Part shown: in pieces, positions 30,835 through 38,830 of the stretch
How positions within the stretch are numbered: position 1 is the stretch's first letter
Layout: the number at the start of each line of letters is the position of its first letter
From: Parafrankia irregularis
GTDB taxonomy: Bacteria > Actinomycetota > Actinomycetes > Frankiales > Frankiaceae
Direction of reading: 5' to 3'
Assembly: GCF_001536285.1 (NCBI RefSeq)
Contig: NZ_FAOZ01000006.1
Coordinates: forward strand, 124,001 to 188,000
Length of the DNA stretch: 64,000 bases
Notes under the pieces: model-generated
Told to the model about the DNA's origin: nothing
Databases searched by the model: none
The model's input: the letters and a program-made list of their open reading frames with translations, nothing else
Position numbers and translations under genes: made by a program

Positions 30835-32276
30835 GAGACCACCTCCGGCGACGCCTGGTCGGCCGCGCCACGGGACGTCCCGGCAGCCCCGGCGGACTCG
30901 ACGGGCTCCTCGCGGGACAGCCCGGAGCCGCGGGCCCGATGCGCACGCGGTGGGAGCAGCCCCTCCGGCCGGAAGATCATCATCAGCACCACCACGGCGC
31001 CGAAGTAGATGAAGCGGTCGGCCGGCGGCACCGTGTCCCGCAGCAGGAAGGCGGTTCCCTGCAGGACCAGCGCGCCGAGCACCACCCCGAGCCGGGAGCC
31101 CATCCCCCCGAAGATCACGATGGTGAGCACGAGCAGCGAGGCCTGCAGGCCGAAGGACTGCGGGTTGAAGAACTGCTTGGTCGCGACCACCACGCCGGCG
31201 AAGCCCGACACGGACGCTCCCACGGCGAAGGCCAGCAGTTTCATCCGCATGGTCGCCACACCGGTCGCCTCGGCGGCGATCTCGTCCTGGCGGATCGCCG
31301 TCCAGGCCCGTCCCGTCCGTGAGCGTTCCCAACGCCCGAACACCACCATCACCAGCACGATCAGGGCGACCAGCAGGTAGTAGTACGGCAGCGGGTCCAG
31401 GCCCCAGGAGTAGCGGACCCCGGGCAGATCCACCGACAGCGGCGGCAGGCCGAAGACGCCCCGGGGCCCGCCGGTGACACCGTCGGCGTTGTTCGCCAGC
31501 AGCTGGACGATCTCCCCGAACCCCAGGGTCACGATGGCCAGGTAGTCCCCGCGCAGGCGCAGCGTCGGGCCGCCGAGGACGACCCCGGCGACCGCCGCCA
31601 CCAGCAGCGCGATGGGCAGCACGAAGAACGGGTTGAGCTGCCAGGGCGCGTGCCAGGGCATCGCGTCGGCCGAGGTCAGGTAGGCGGTCGTGTAGGCACC
31701 GATCGCGAAGAACGCGATGTAGCCGAGGTCGAGCAGCCCGGCGTAGCCGACGACGACGTTGAGGCCCAGCGCGAGCAGCGCGTAGATGCCGATCTCGCTC
31801 ACCAGGGCCTGCTGCGCGGCGGTCGGCAGCACCGGCGGAACCGCCAGGGCCACCGCGAGCAACGCGGCGTGGCCGAGCACCGCCCCGCGCCGCCCGGACA
31901 ACCAGGTCGCGCCGGACCGGACTGCGGCAACAGCACCACCGCCACCGCCATCGCCATCGCCATCGCCACCTTCGGCACCGGCACCGGCAGTGGCACCGGC
32001 AGTGGCACCAGCGAGACCTGCCAGCCGGCCGAGACCTGCCAGCCGGCCGAGGGCCGTCGCGCGCAGCGTGCGGGCCTGGGCGCGCAGCCGGTCGCGGCCC
32101 AGCAGTGCCGCCCACAGCACCAGCGCCGCGGCGGCGAAGAACAGCACCCGCGGGAACGCGAGGGACCCGCGGATCCCGGCGAGTGGATGGTCCGCGTCAC
32201 CCGTCGGCCCCGTCATCACCGCCGCCAGCGCGGCGAGCAGGGCGGCGGTCCGCAGGCTGCGCAGCCGACCGCTCAC
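30831..32276 (-). CDS. livM: Branched-chain amino acid ABC transporter permease LivM
   Basis: 481 residues from GTG 32276, which overlaps the livH stop (GTGA). Family length is nearer 320-360; the extra is a Gly/Asp-rich loop of about 50 residues around residue 85 and a soluble C-terminal tail. The permease core has about nine membrane helices, with NVVVGYAGLLDLGYIAFFAIGAY, LRLRGDYLAIVTLGFGEI and the cytoplasmic EAA-like loop RTGRAWTAIRQDEIAAEA that contacts the ATPases. Confidence 0.93.
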   Translation of the reverse strand: MSGRLRSLRTAALLAALAAVMTGPTGDADHPLAGIRGSLAFPRVLFFAAAALVLWAALLGRDRLRAQARTLRATALGRLAGLGRLAGLAGATAGATAGAGAEGGDGDGDGGGGGAVAAVRSGATWLSGRRGAVLGHAALLAVALAVPPVLPTAAQQALVSEIGIYALLALGLNVVVGYAGLLDLGYIAFFAIGAYTTAYLTSADAMPWHAPWQLNPFFVLPIALLVAAVAGVVLGGPTLRLRGDYLAIVTLGFGEIVQLLANNADGVTGGPRGVFGLPPLSVDLPGVRYSWGLDPLPYYYLLVALIVLVMVVFGRWERSRTGRAWTAIRQDEIAAEATGVATMRMKLLAFAVGASVSGFAGVVVATKQFFNPQSFGLQASLLVLTIVIFGGMGSRLGVVLGALVLQGTAFLLRDTVPPADRFIYFGAVVVLMMIFRPEGLLPPRAHRARGSGLSREEPVESAGAAGTSRGAADQASPEVVS

Positions 32277-33205
32277 GCGGGCCGGCCCAGGCGGGTCCCG
32301 AGCAGGCCGGACGGCCGCACCAGGAGCACGCCGACGAGCACGGTGAACGCGATGACGTTCTTGTAGGAGGCGTCGAACAGGTACCCGCCGAAGCTCTCGA
32401 CCAGGCCGAGCAGCAGCCCGCCGAGCACCGCGCCGCGCACGTTCCCGATACCGCCGAGCACCGCCGCGGTGAACGCCTTGATGCCGGGGACGAACCCCAT
32501 CGTGTACGAGGCGTTGAACGTCATCGCGTAGAGGAAGCCGCCGGCGCCCGCGAGCAGGCCGCCGAGCACGAACGTCACGACGATGACCCGCTGGACGTCC
32601 ACGCCCATCAGTCCGGCGCATTCGGCGTCCTGGGCCACGGCGCGGATGGACAGCCCGAGGCGGGTGCCGGCCACCAGGTGGTCGACCGCGAGCAGCATCA
32701 GCAGCGCCGTCGCGGCGATGACCAGCGACTGGGTCGAGATCTCCGCCCCGAGGACGGTCACCACCGTGCGGTTGGCGAACAGGTCGGGGACGGGCACGCT
32801 CTGCCGCCCGAACTCCTTGCCCGCCAGGTTGAACGCGAACAGGGACGCCCCGATCGCGCTGATCAAATAGGCCAGCCGCGGGGCTCCGCGCCGGCGCAGC
32901 GGGCGGTACGCGCACCGCTCCAGGGTGTACGCGGCCGCACCACCGGCGGCCGCACCCGCCACGAGCCCGACGAGGACGAGGCCGGCGGCGGCCAGACCGG
33001 CCGGGGTCGCACCGTCACCGGGCACCAGCGCCCGGCACGCGAACAGCCCGCCGAACGCCCCGAGCATGAAGACCTCGCTGTGCGCGAAGTTGATGAGCTG
33101 GAGGACTCCGTACACCAGCGTGTAGCCGAGGGCGATCACCGCGTAGAGCGCGCCGACCATCAGCCCGTCGACGGCCAGCTGGCTGATCTGCTCAGCCGAG
33201 CCCAC
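32273..33205 (-). CDS. livH: Branched-chain amino acid ABC transporter permease LivH
   Basis: 310 residues from GTG 33205 (AGGGGG just upstream). About eight membrane helices with GYTLVYGVLQLINFAHSEVF near the N-terminus, VRAVAQD-like GLSIRAVAQDAECAGLMGVD for ATPase contact, and TAAVLGGIGNVRGAVLGG. An earlier in-frame start at 33280 would place a 17-bp hairpin inside the coding sequence, so 33205 is preferred. It pairs with LivM to form the membrane channel. Confidence 0.93.
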   Translation of the reverse strand: MGSAEQISQLAVDGLMVGALYAVIALGYTLVYGVLQLINFAHSEVFMLGAFGGLFACRALVPGDGATPAGLAAAGLVLVGLVAGAAAGGAAAYTLERCAYRPLRRRGAPRLAYLISAIGASLFAFNLAGKEFGRQSVPVPDLFANRTVVTVLGAEISTQSLVIAATALLMLLAVDHLVAGTRLGLSIRAVAQDAECAGLMGVDVQRVIVVTFVLGGLLAGAGGFLYAMTFNASYTMGFVPGIKAFTAAVLGGIGNVRGAVLGGLLLGLVESFGGYLFDASYKNVIAFTVLVGVLLVRPSGLLGTRLGRPA

Positions 33206-33235
33206 GAGGCCCCCTGGAGCCCGGAAGCGGGCCGA

Positions 33236-33275
33236 AGCCCAGGTCCAGACCCGGAGCTGGGTCTGGACCTGGGCT
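33236..33275 (-). terminator. Long hairpin between livJ and livH
   Basis: A perfect 17-bp inverted repeat (33236-33252 with 33259-33275) with a 6-base loop. The inner 15 pairs are CCCAGGTCCAGACCC against its complement. It begins 15 bases after the livJ stop. Such hairpins between a binding-protein gene and its permease genes typically stabilise the upstream mRNA or partly terminate transcription, giving more binding protein than membrane subunits. Confidence 0.75.
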
Positions 33276-33289
33276 GGCATCGGGAAGGA

Positions 33290-34498
33290 TCACGGCTTGA
33301 TGAGCGAGCTGACCGGCCCGAGCACCGTCCGCTGGCCGTCCTTCACCTGGTAGACGTACACGGTCGAGCCCTGGACGTCACCGTTGCGCTCGAACTTGAT
33401 CCGCTTCGTGACGCCGGGCATGTCCACCGACCCGAACGCCGTCCGGACCGACTCACGGTTCGCGTCGGTGCCGAGCTTGCGCAGCACGGACGCGATCGCG
33501 TTGGTTGCGTCGTAGGCCTCACCCGAGTAGGTCCCCGGCTTCAGACCGCTGTTGACCTTCTTGTACTCGGCGACGAAGGCGGCGGCGGACGGGTCGGTGT
33601 TCGCGTCCGAGCACGGGCAGGTGATGAGTGCGCCCTCGGCGTTCGCCGTCCCGGCCTGGCGGATGAACTGGTCGTCGTTCGACCCGTCACCGCTGAGGAT
33701 CGCGCCGTCGTATCCCTTGCCGCGCAGCGCCTTCGTCAGCAGCGCGTACTCCGGGTAGTACCCCGAGTAGTAGACGGCGTCCGCACCGTCGGCCATGATC
33801 TTCGTGGCCTGCGAGGTGTAGTCCTTCGTCGGGTTGATCCCGTCATGGGTGAACGGGACGTCGGCCTGCTCCAGGCCACGCTCGATGGCGCCGGACAAGC
33901 CCGTACCGTACTCGCTGCGGTCGTCGAGGGAGTAGACCCGCTTGGCCTTGACGACCTTGGCCAGGAACTCGGCCGCGGCGGCACCCTGCACCGTGTCCGG
34001 GGCGATCACCCGGTAGAAGCTGGTGAAACCGAGATCGGTGAGGGCCGGATTCGTCGCCGACGGGCTCACCGACAGCAGTCCGGCCTGGCTGTAGAGCGGC
34101 TCGCTGGACTTCGTCGGACCGGAGAACACCGGGCCGACGACCGCCATCAGCTTGGGATTGTCGATCAGTTTCTGGGCGGCGGTCGGACCCTGCTCGGGCA
34201 GGCCCTGGTCGTCGGAGGCCACGATGCGCAGCGTGAAGGGAAGGCTCTTGTCCTGGTTCAGCTGCTCGACGGCGGTCAGGACGCCGTTGTAGGCGTTGAT
34301 GCCGAGCTGCTGGCTGTCACCTGACAGCGGGCCCTGGAATCCGATCAGGTATTCCTTCTTGCCGCCGTCGTCCGAGTCGCCGCCGCAGGCGGTCAGCGCC
34401 GCGCCGACCAGCGCGAATCCCGCGACCAGGGCGGCCATCGGACGCAGCGCCACCGTCCGTGCGGGTCTGGTTCGAAGAGGCCGTGGGGTGGCCGTCAT
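33290..34498 (-). CDS. livJ: Branched-chain amino acid ABC transporter binding lipoprotein LivJ
   Basis: 402 residues. An N-terminal signal with lipobox LTAC is followed by GGDSDDGG, so it is an exported, membrane-anchored lipoprotein. The periplasmic-binding-protein type I fold is shown by YLIGFQGPLSGDSQQLGINAYNG-type start (split by the lipobox spacer), VVGPVFSGPTKSSEPLY, YRVIAPDTVQG and GEAYDATNAIASVLRK. ATG 34498 has GGAAGG 6-7 bases upstream; an earlier ATG at 34522 would add 8 residues. First gene of the livJHMGF operon. Confidence 0.94.
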   Translation of the reverse strand: MTATPRPLRTRPARTVALRPMAALVAGFALVGAALTACGGDSDDGGKKEYLIGFQGPLSGDSQQLGINAYNGVLTAVEQLNQDKSLPFTLRIVASDDQGLPEQGPTAAQKLIDNPKLMAVVGPVFSGPTKSSEPLYSQAGLLSVSPSATNPALTDLGFTSFYRVIAPDTVQGAAAAEFLAKVVKAKRVYSLDDRSEYGTGLSGAIERGLEQADVPFTHDGINPTKDYTSQATKIMADGADAVYYSGYYPEYALLTKALRGKGYDGAILSGDGSNDDQFIRQAGTANAEGALITCPCSDANTDPSAAAFVAEYKKVNSGLKPGTYSGEAYDATNAIASVLRKLGTDANRESVRTAFGSVDMPGVTKRIKFERNGDVQGSTVYVYQVKDGQRTVLGPVSSLIKP

Positions 34499-34570
34499 GC
34501 AACGTCCTTCCGCTGCTTCCAACGGCGCGCGGGTGCGCTCCGCGGAGCGGAAACTAGTCGCTCACCCTCA

Positions 34571-34602
34571 GTCGCGAAAGCTCAAAGTGAGCGTGTCGCG
34601 AC
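34571..34602. promoter_or_regulatory. Inverted repeat in the livJ upstream region
   Basis: GTCGCGA (34571-34577) and TCGCGAC (34596-34602) form a perfect 7-bp dyad with an 18-base centre. It lies 73-104 bases before livJ, a suitable place for an operator or for folding of the leader. The cognate regulator is unknown. Confidence 0.35.
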
Positions 34603-34648
34603 TTCACGTGTTACCCACCTGCCCCACCAGACGTCCGACCTCGGACCG

Positions 34649-36484
34649 TCAACCACCAGCTTCAACCTGCAACGGGACGAACCTCTCCGCCAGGACCGAG
34701 TAGAGAGCCACCCGCGGACTACGCAGGTCACCCCGCGCGTCGAAGGCGATCCGACCGGTGACACCGGCGTACTCACCGGCCCCGACCGCGTCGACGACGG
34801 CCGCCCGGGCGGCCTTGCTCACCTCCGTGCGCCCCGGCAGCACCGCCGCCGCGGCCCGGATCAGCGCGCGGGCGGCGTCGTAGGCGTACGCCGCCACCGG
34901 CGGGATCGCGTCCGCGCGCAGCACCGCGAGCTCCGCGTCCCGCGAACGCTGTACCGCACGCTCCTGCTCGGACAGATCCGAGGAACCTGACGAATTCGCC
35001 GCCGCACCGGCGGCTCCGTCACCGCGCCGCTGGTTGGAACGGGTGTCGGCACTCGGCTGGACCCTGCCCTGGGGCGTCGCCGTCTCCGACCCGCCGGACA
35101 GTCCGCTCTGGCCGTTCTCGCTGCTCGGGCTGCTCTCGCTGCTCGGGCTGTTCTGGCCGGTCTGGCCGGTCTGGCCGGTCGAACCGGATTCCGACGCAGA
35201 GCCGGCGCTGCTGCCGTCGGGCAGCAGATTGTCCAGTCCCTCGGGCGCGCCGAACCGCTTCGTGTAGGCCGCCACGAAGGCACCGGCGGACGGCAGCCGC
35301 GACGCCGGAACCGACAGATCGGTGATCACATCACCATCAGCGAGCGACTGCGCGCGCTCGACGTAGTCGTGGCTGAGCAGCCCGTCGGCGCCCAGCACCT
35401 GCACCGACACACCCTCGTCGGCGAAGGCCTGCCGCAGCTCCCCCGCGAACGCGGCCCCCGTGGCCAGGTACACCAGGTCCGGAGCCTCGTCCCGGATGGC
35501 CCGCGCCGTCCGCTCGATCTCGTCGTCGTCGGTCGAACCGCCCTCCACCCGGTGCACCGCCGGCACCGTCGCCCCCGCCTCACGCGCGTCCCGGGCGAAC
35601 CGCTCCGCGAGGGTGATCATGCCGTAGTCGGGGCTGCCGTCGACCACACTGATCCTGGACCGGCCCAGCGTGTGGACCGCGTAGTCGGCCGCGACGGCGG
35701 AGAGCTGCTCATCCGTGCCACTCAGCCGAAAATAGGTCGGGTACGGGCGGTCGTCCGGAGCCTCCGGGCGCTCGGTCAGCGTCGGCTCCGCGTTCGACGG
35801 CGAGATCACCGGCAGGCCGGCCTCGCCCAGCCTGTCCAGCGACACCATCGCCACACTGGAACTCAGCGGCCCGACGACACCGATCATCCGCTTGTCGTCG
35901 GCGAAAAGGTCGGCGCCGGCCGCGCCACCATCAGGCCGGGACAGATCGTCGTGCGCGACGACCTCCAGCTTCCAGCCGGGAACGGTACGGTCCCGGTTGG
36001 CCTCCTCCACCGCCAGCGTGACGGCGTTACGCACGCTGCTCCCGGCATCCGCCGACGCCCCGGACAGCGGCGCCATCACCCCGATCGACGCGACCCGCTC
36101 CGGGGCCCCGCCGCCGTCATCCGCCGCCGACACCAGCAGAAACCCGATCACACTCGGGATGGCCAGCGCCACCGCCGTGACCGCCGCGAGCAGCACCCGG
36201 CCACGGCCGGTCCGCGCCGAGCGGCCAACCCAGTGCCGAACCGCGCGAACCGCCGTCATGACGGCACCGGCGATCAGCCGGGCACGCCCAACCGCCGGAG
36301 CATCCCGCTCACCCGACGCCTGGACGTCCTCCGACGCCTGATCTTCATCCGGCACCTGGACGTCGTCAGGGTCCCGGAGGTCACCAGGCACCTGAAGATC
36401 GTCAGATGCCTGGTCCTCGCTCTGCCGCGGCACCCGGGGACTGCCCGGGCTGGCGGCCACATCCTCGGGGTCGTCCCGGGTCAC
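34649..36484 (-). CDS. Membrane-anchored periplasmic-binding-like (AmiC/LivJ-type) sensor candidate
   Basis: 611 residues. Residues 1-90 are acidic, repetitive and presumably cytoplasmic. One membrane helix follows at about 97-120 (RVLLAAVTAVALAIPSVIGF). Outside is a type I periplasmic-binding fold (SIGVMAPLSGASADAG, GVVGPLSSSVAMVS, YPTYFRLSGTDEQ, VVDGSPDYGMITLAERF, PDLVYLATGAAFAGELRQAF), interrupted by a Ser/Gly/Gln/Thr-rich insertion at about 420-500. There is no lipobox. GTG 36484 overlaps the stop of the ANTAR regulator (GTGA), so the two are made together. That recalls AmiC/AmiR, but with the binding domain placed outside the membrane. Transport use with the next-door Liv system is the alternative. 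Confidence 0.75.
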   Translation of the reverse strand: MTRDDPEDVAASPGSPRVPRQSEDQASDDLQVPGDLRDPDDVQVPDEDQASEDVQASGERDAPAVGRARLIAGAVMTAVRAVRHWVGRSARTGRGRVLLAAVTAVALAIPSVIGFLLVSAADDGGGAPERVASIGVMAPLSGASADAGSSVRNAVTLAVEEANRDRTVPGWKLEVVAHDDLSRPDGGAAGADLFADDKRMIGVVGPLSSSVAMVSLDRLGEAGLPVISPSNAEPTLTERPEAPDDRPYPTYFRLSGTDEQLSAVAADYAVHTLGRSRISVVDGSPDYGMITLAERFARDAREAGATVPAVHRVEGGSTDDDEIERTARAIRDEAPDLVYLATGAAFAGELRQAFADEGVSVQVLGADGLLSHDYVERAQSLADGDVITDLSVPASRLPSAGAFVAAYTKRFGAPEGLDNLLPDGSSAGSASESGSTGQTGQTGQNSPSSESSPSSENGQSGLSGGSETATPQGRVQPSADTRSNQRRGDGAAGAAANSSGSSDLSEQERAVQRSRDAELAVLRADAIPPVAAYAYDAARALIRAAAAVLPGRTEVSKAARAAVVDAVGAGEYAGVTGRIAFDARGDLRSPRVALYSVLAERFVPLQVEAGG

Positions 36485-37080
36485 GAGCCCGGCAGCGCCT
36501 CACCCGACAGAACCGCCTCCGCGACGGCCCGCATCGTCCGGCGCTGGTTCATCGACGTCCGCTGGATCCAACGGAACGCGTCCGGCTCCGTCATCGAGTG
36601 CTCGGTCTGCAGCACACCCTTCGCCCGCTCGATGATCTTGCGAGCCTCCAGGCGGCCCTGCAGGTCCTCGACCTCGGCCTCCAGGCTGACGATCTCGGTG
36701 AACCGACTCATCGCCATCTCGATGGTCGGCAGCAGATCCTTCTTCTGGAACGGCTTCACCACATACGCCATGGCACCCGCCTCGCGGGCCCGTTCGACCA
36801 GCTCCCGCTGGCTGAACGCGGTGAGGATCACCACCGGGGCGATCCGATCCTTGGCGATCTTCGCGCCGGCGTCGATACCGTCCATCTTCGGCATCTTGAC
36901 GTCCAGGATCACCAGGTCAGGGCGCAGCTTGCCGGCGAGGGCAACCGCCGTCTCACCGTCGCCGGCCTCGCCGACGACCTCGTAGCCCTCCTCCTGGAGC
37001 ATCTCCCGGAGATCCAGCCGGATCAACGCTTCGTCCTCAGCGATCAAGACCCGACGCGGCGTCGAGGAAGGCTGGCTCAT
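36481..37080 (-). CDS. pdtaR: ANTAR-domain response regulator (PdtaR/AmiR type)
   Basis: 199 residues. Receiver domain: RVLIAEDEALIR, phospho-acceptor Asp near residue 60 in LVILDVKMPKMDG, LTAFSQ and VVKPFQKKDL. A short coiled region leads to a C-terminal ANTAR RNA-binding domain (ARKIIERAKGVLQTEHSMTE...AFRWIQRTSM). ANTAR regulators prevent transcription termination by binding paired hexaloop hairpins. Mycobacterial PdtaR (Rv1626) is the closest match I recognise, and it also lies near polA. Its kinase PdtaS is not in the window. ATG 37080 has AGGAG 9 bases upstream. Confidence 0.9.
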   Translation of the reverse strand: MSQPSSTPRRVLIAEDEALIRLDLREMLQEEGYEVVGEAGDGETAVALAGKLRPDLVILDVKMPKMDGIDAGAKIAKDRIAPVVILTAFSQRELVERAREAGAMAYVVKPFQKKDLLPTIEMAMSRFTEIVSLEAEVEDLQGRLEARKIIERAKGVLQTEHSMTEPDAFRWIQRTSMNQRRTMRAVAEAVLSGEALPGS

Positions 37081-37223
37081 CGAGTCGAACTCCTGGGTTC
37101 TACGGTGATCTGGCTCTGCAGTTGTCCGGCCACGATCACCACGAACAGGCGGCGAACGCGGGCCCCGACCCCTCCCGCCCGTAATCTGACCGGGTCGGGC
37201 GGTCGAATCGCACCCTACCCGGC

Positions 37224-37229
37224 TAGAGT
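37224..37229 (+). promoter_or_regulatory. Possible -10 element for the tRNA gene
   Basis: TAGAGT (TANNNT) lies about 50 bases before the tRNA. A convincing -35 hexamer is not visible (GTCGAA at 37202-37207 is the nearest). Confidence 0.3.
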
Positions 37230-37279
37230 CGTCCACGAGAGGTTCCGCTGCGCATCCCGCGTCGGAGACCTCCGTGCCG

Positions 37280-37352
37280 GCCCCGGTACTCCAACGGCAG
37301 AGAGACGGTGCTCAAACCACCGACAGTGTGGGTTCGAATCCCACCCGGGGTA
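37280..37352 (+). tRNA. tRNA with CAA anticodon (Leu-type anticodon, short variable arm)
   Basis: A 73-base cloverleaf: acceptor GCCCCGG/CCGGGGT (with a G-U first pair), D stem CTC/GAG, anticodon stem CGGTG/CACCG with loop CTCAAAC (anticodon CAA), variable loop ACAGT of only 5 bases, T arm GTGGG-TTCGAAT-CCCAC, discriminator A. CCA is not encoded. CAA reads the Leu codon TTG, yet bacterial tRNA-Leu normally has a long variable arm. It may be a divergent tRNA, one with another identity, or non-functional. Confidence 0.8.
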
Positions 37353-37675
37353 CGTACAGCATTCACGCGCCGTGGATGCTCAGTGGCTGCCGGGTGTGGC
37401 CCGGGGGCGGCGGCCGTCACTCCCGACAGATGGGCAACCTTGTCGAGGTCTGCCACCGGAATCTTGATCATCATGTGCACCTCCTGCCTTTCGTGATCGA
37501 GGTGGACGGTGAGCTGAGTGCTTTCGTAGCGGCGTCCCCAGCAACTCCTCTGGCGCCTGGCGGCCTCGCCGCGACCGGCCTTCCCGCACATCGGCTTCGA
37601 GGCCGGAACCGCCTCTGCCATTGGGGGGAGCGGCGTCTCGTTCTTTCGGTGGGTCTCCGACGCCTGGGCTGTCTC

Positions 37676-37681
37676 TAGGCT
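37676..37681 (+). promoter_or_regulatory. -10 element for leaderless histidine kinase gene
   Basis: TAGGCT lies 6 bases before GTG 37688, and no ribosome site is present. This is the same layout as in front of polA. Confidence 0.5.
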
Positions 37682-37687
37682 GGGTGG

Positions 37688-38830
37688 GTGTTCACTACCG
37701 GCCTGCGCTCGCTCTGGGCCGAGCCCCGCGCCGCGGACACGCCCGAACGGATGTGGCTCGACCGGGTGCTGGTCGGCGTGGTGATGGTGGCGGCGTTGCT
37801 CGAAGGAACCCTCCGAGAGGACGTCACCTGGCGGCCGGTTGTGACGGTCGTGACGGTCGGACTTGCGCCGGTGCTGCTATGGCGGCGTACTCGCCCGTTG
37901 GTCTGCGTCGTGGTGGGCTTCGGCGCCGGGATGGCGTTAGGACTGGCGAGCTGGCTGGGCGGCACCTCAGGCGTGGGCCTGAACACGATGATCTACATCC
38001 TGGTGCTCGTCTACTCACTGGTCCGCTGGGGCTCAGGGCGTCAGATCGTGATTGGGCTGCTGGTGGTTGCGGTCGCCGCGGGGTTCAGCATCACGACCGA
38101 CTACACCGGGCCAGCCGAGCTCTTCGGCGGGTTGGCGGTCCTGGCGGCGGCGGCAGCGATCGGAGCGGCGTTCCGCTACCGCGCCGAGAGTCGGCGCCGG
38201 GCGCTCGACCAGGTCCGCAGCCAGGAACGCGTCGGCCTCGCGCGCGAGCTGCACGACTCGGTCGCCCACCACGTCTCGGCGATCACTCTGCAAGCGCAGG
38301 CTGGCATGACGATGGCCGCGAAGCGACCTGAAGCGGCGCTCGAAGCGCTTGCGATCATCGTGGGGGAAGCGTCGCGAACGCTGGCGGAGATGCGAGCGAT
38401 GGTCCGGGTGCTGCGTGACGGAGCGCCGGCGGAGTACGGTCCCCAGCCCGGCGTCGCCGACCTGATGCTCCTCGCCCGCCGCGAACCGGACCCCGTCGTC
38501 GACGTGGAGTTGGCGGGTGATCTGGCCGGACTTCGGCCCCAGGTCGACGCCGCCGTGTACCGGATGGCGCAGGAGGCGCTGACCAACGCGCTGCGGCACG
38601 CCCGAAACGCCTCGCGTGTGGAGATCAGGGTCGTCGAGGGCGCAGGAAGGCTGCGGCTCCGCGTGACCGACGACGGCCAGATCGACCCGGCGCGGCCGGC
38701 GACCCACGGTTTCGGGCTGCTGGGGATGACCGAGCGCGTGCAGCTGCTCGGCGGCACGCTACGCGCTGGGCCAACGCCCGAGGGCGGGTGGGCGGTCGAC
38801 GCCGAGCTGCCGATGGAGTTGTACCTATGA
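37688..38830 (+). CDS. NarL-type two-component sensor histidine kinase
   Basis: 380 residues. Four to six membrane helices fill the first ~160 residues, with no large extracellular sensor domain. The dimerisation/phosphoacceptor segment is ERVGLARELHDSVAHHVSAI with His near 189 (HisKA_3 type). The ATPase part shows MAQEALTNALRHARNA (N box), VTDDGQ and HGFGLLGMTERVQLLGG. It lacks a long sensory domain and may sense the membrane or an accessory protein. The gene overlaps its response regulator by ATGA. Less extreme GC at third positions than the genes around suggests an acquired segment. Confidence 0.92.
   Translation: MFTTGLRSLWAEPRAADTPERMWLDRVLVGVVMVAALLEGTLREDVTWRPVVTVVTVGLAPVLLWRRTRPLVCVVVGFGAGMALGLASWLGGTSGVGLNTMIYILVLVYSLVRWGSGRQIVIGLLVVAVAAGFSITTDYTGPAELFGGLAVLAAAAAIGAAFRYRAESRRRALDQVRSQERVGLARELHDSVAHHVSAITLQAQAGMTMAAKRPEAALEALAIIVGEASRTLAEMRAMVRVLRDGAPAEYGPQPGVADLMLLARREPDPVVDVELAGDLAGLRPQVDAAVYRMAQEALTNALRHARNASRVEIRVVEGAGRLRLRVTDDGQIDPARPATHGFGLLGMTERVQLLGGTLRAGPTPEGGWAVDAELPMELYL

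Larger units (their letters stand above)
37223..37474 (-). pseudogene. Possible truncated small gene beside the tRNA
   Basis: ATG at 37474 (or 37471) follows a perfect AGGAGGT at 37479-37485, and the first codons read MMIKIPVADLDKVAHLSG, plausible protein. The frame then runs antisense through the tRNA and stops at 37223, so the 3' half cannot be original coding sequence. It looks like a gene head left after recombination at the tRNA. The family is not recognised. Confidence 0.3.

Noticed and set aside
29812-32115. Fused LivM-LivG protein
   Set aside because: The N-terminal part of that frame is out of frame with the true permease. LivM has its own stop at 30831, and LivG starts at the coupled TTG.
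33236-33275. ANTAR target hairpin in the liv operon
   Set aside because: The loop on the transcript is AGCUCC: A at position 1 fits, but G at position 4 is absent, the second hairpin is lacking, and the stem is too long.
33205-33280. livH start at 33280
   Set aside because: It would put the 17-bp hairpin into the coding sequence and add residues not seen in LivH. GTG 33205 follows a purine-rich AGGGGG.
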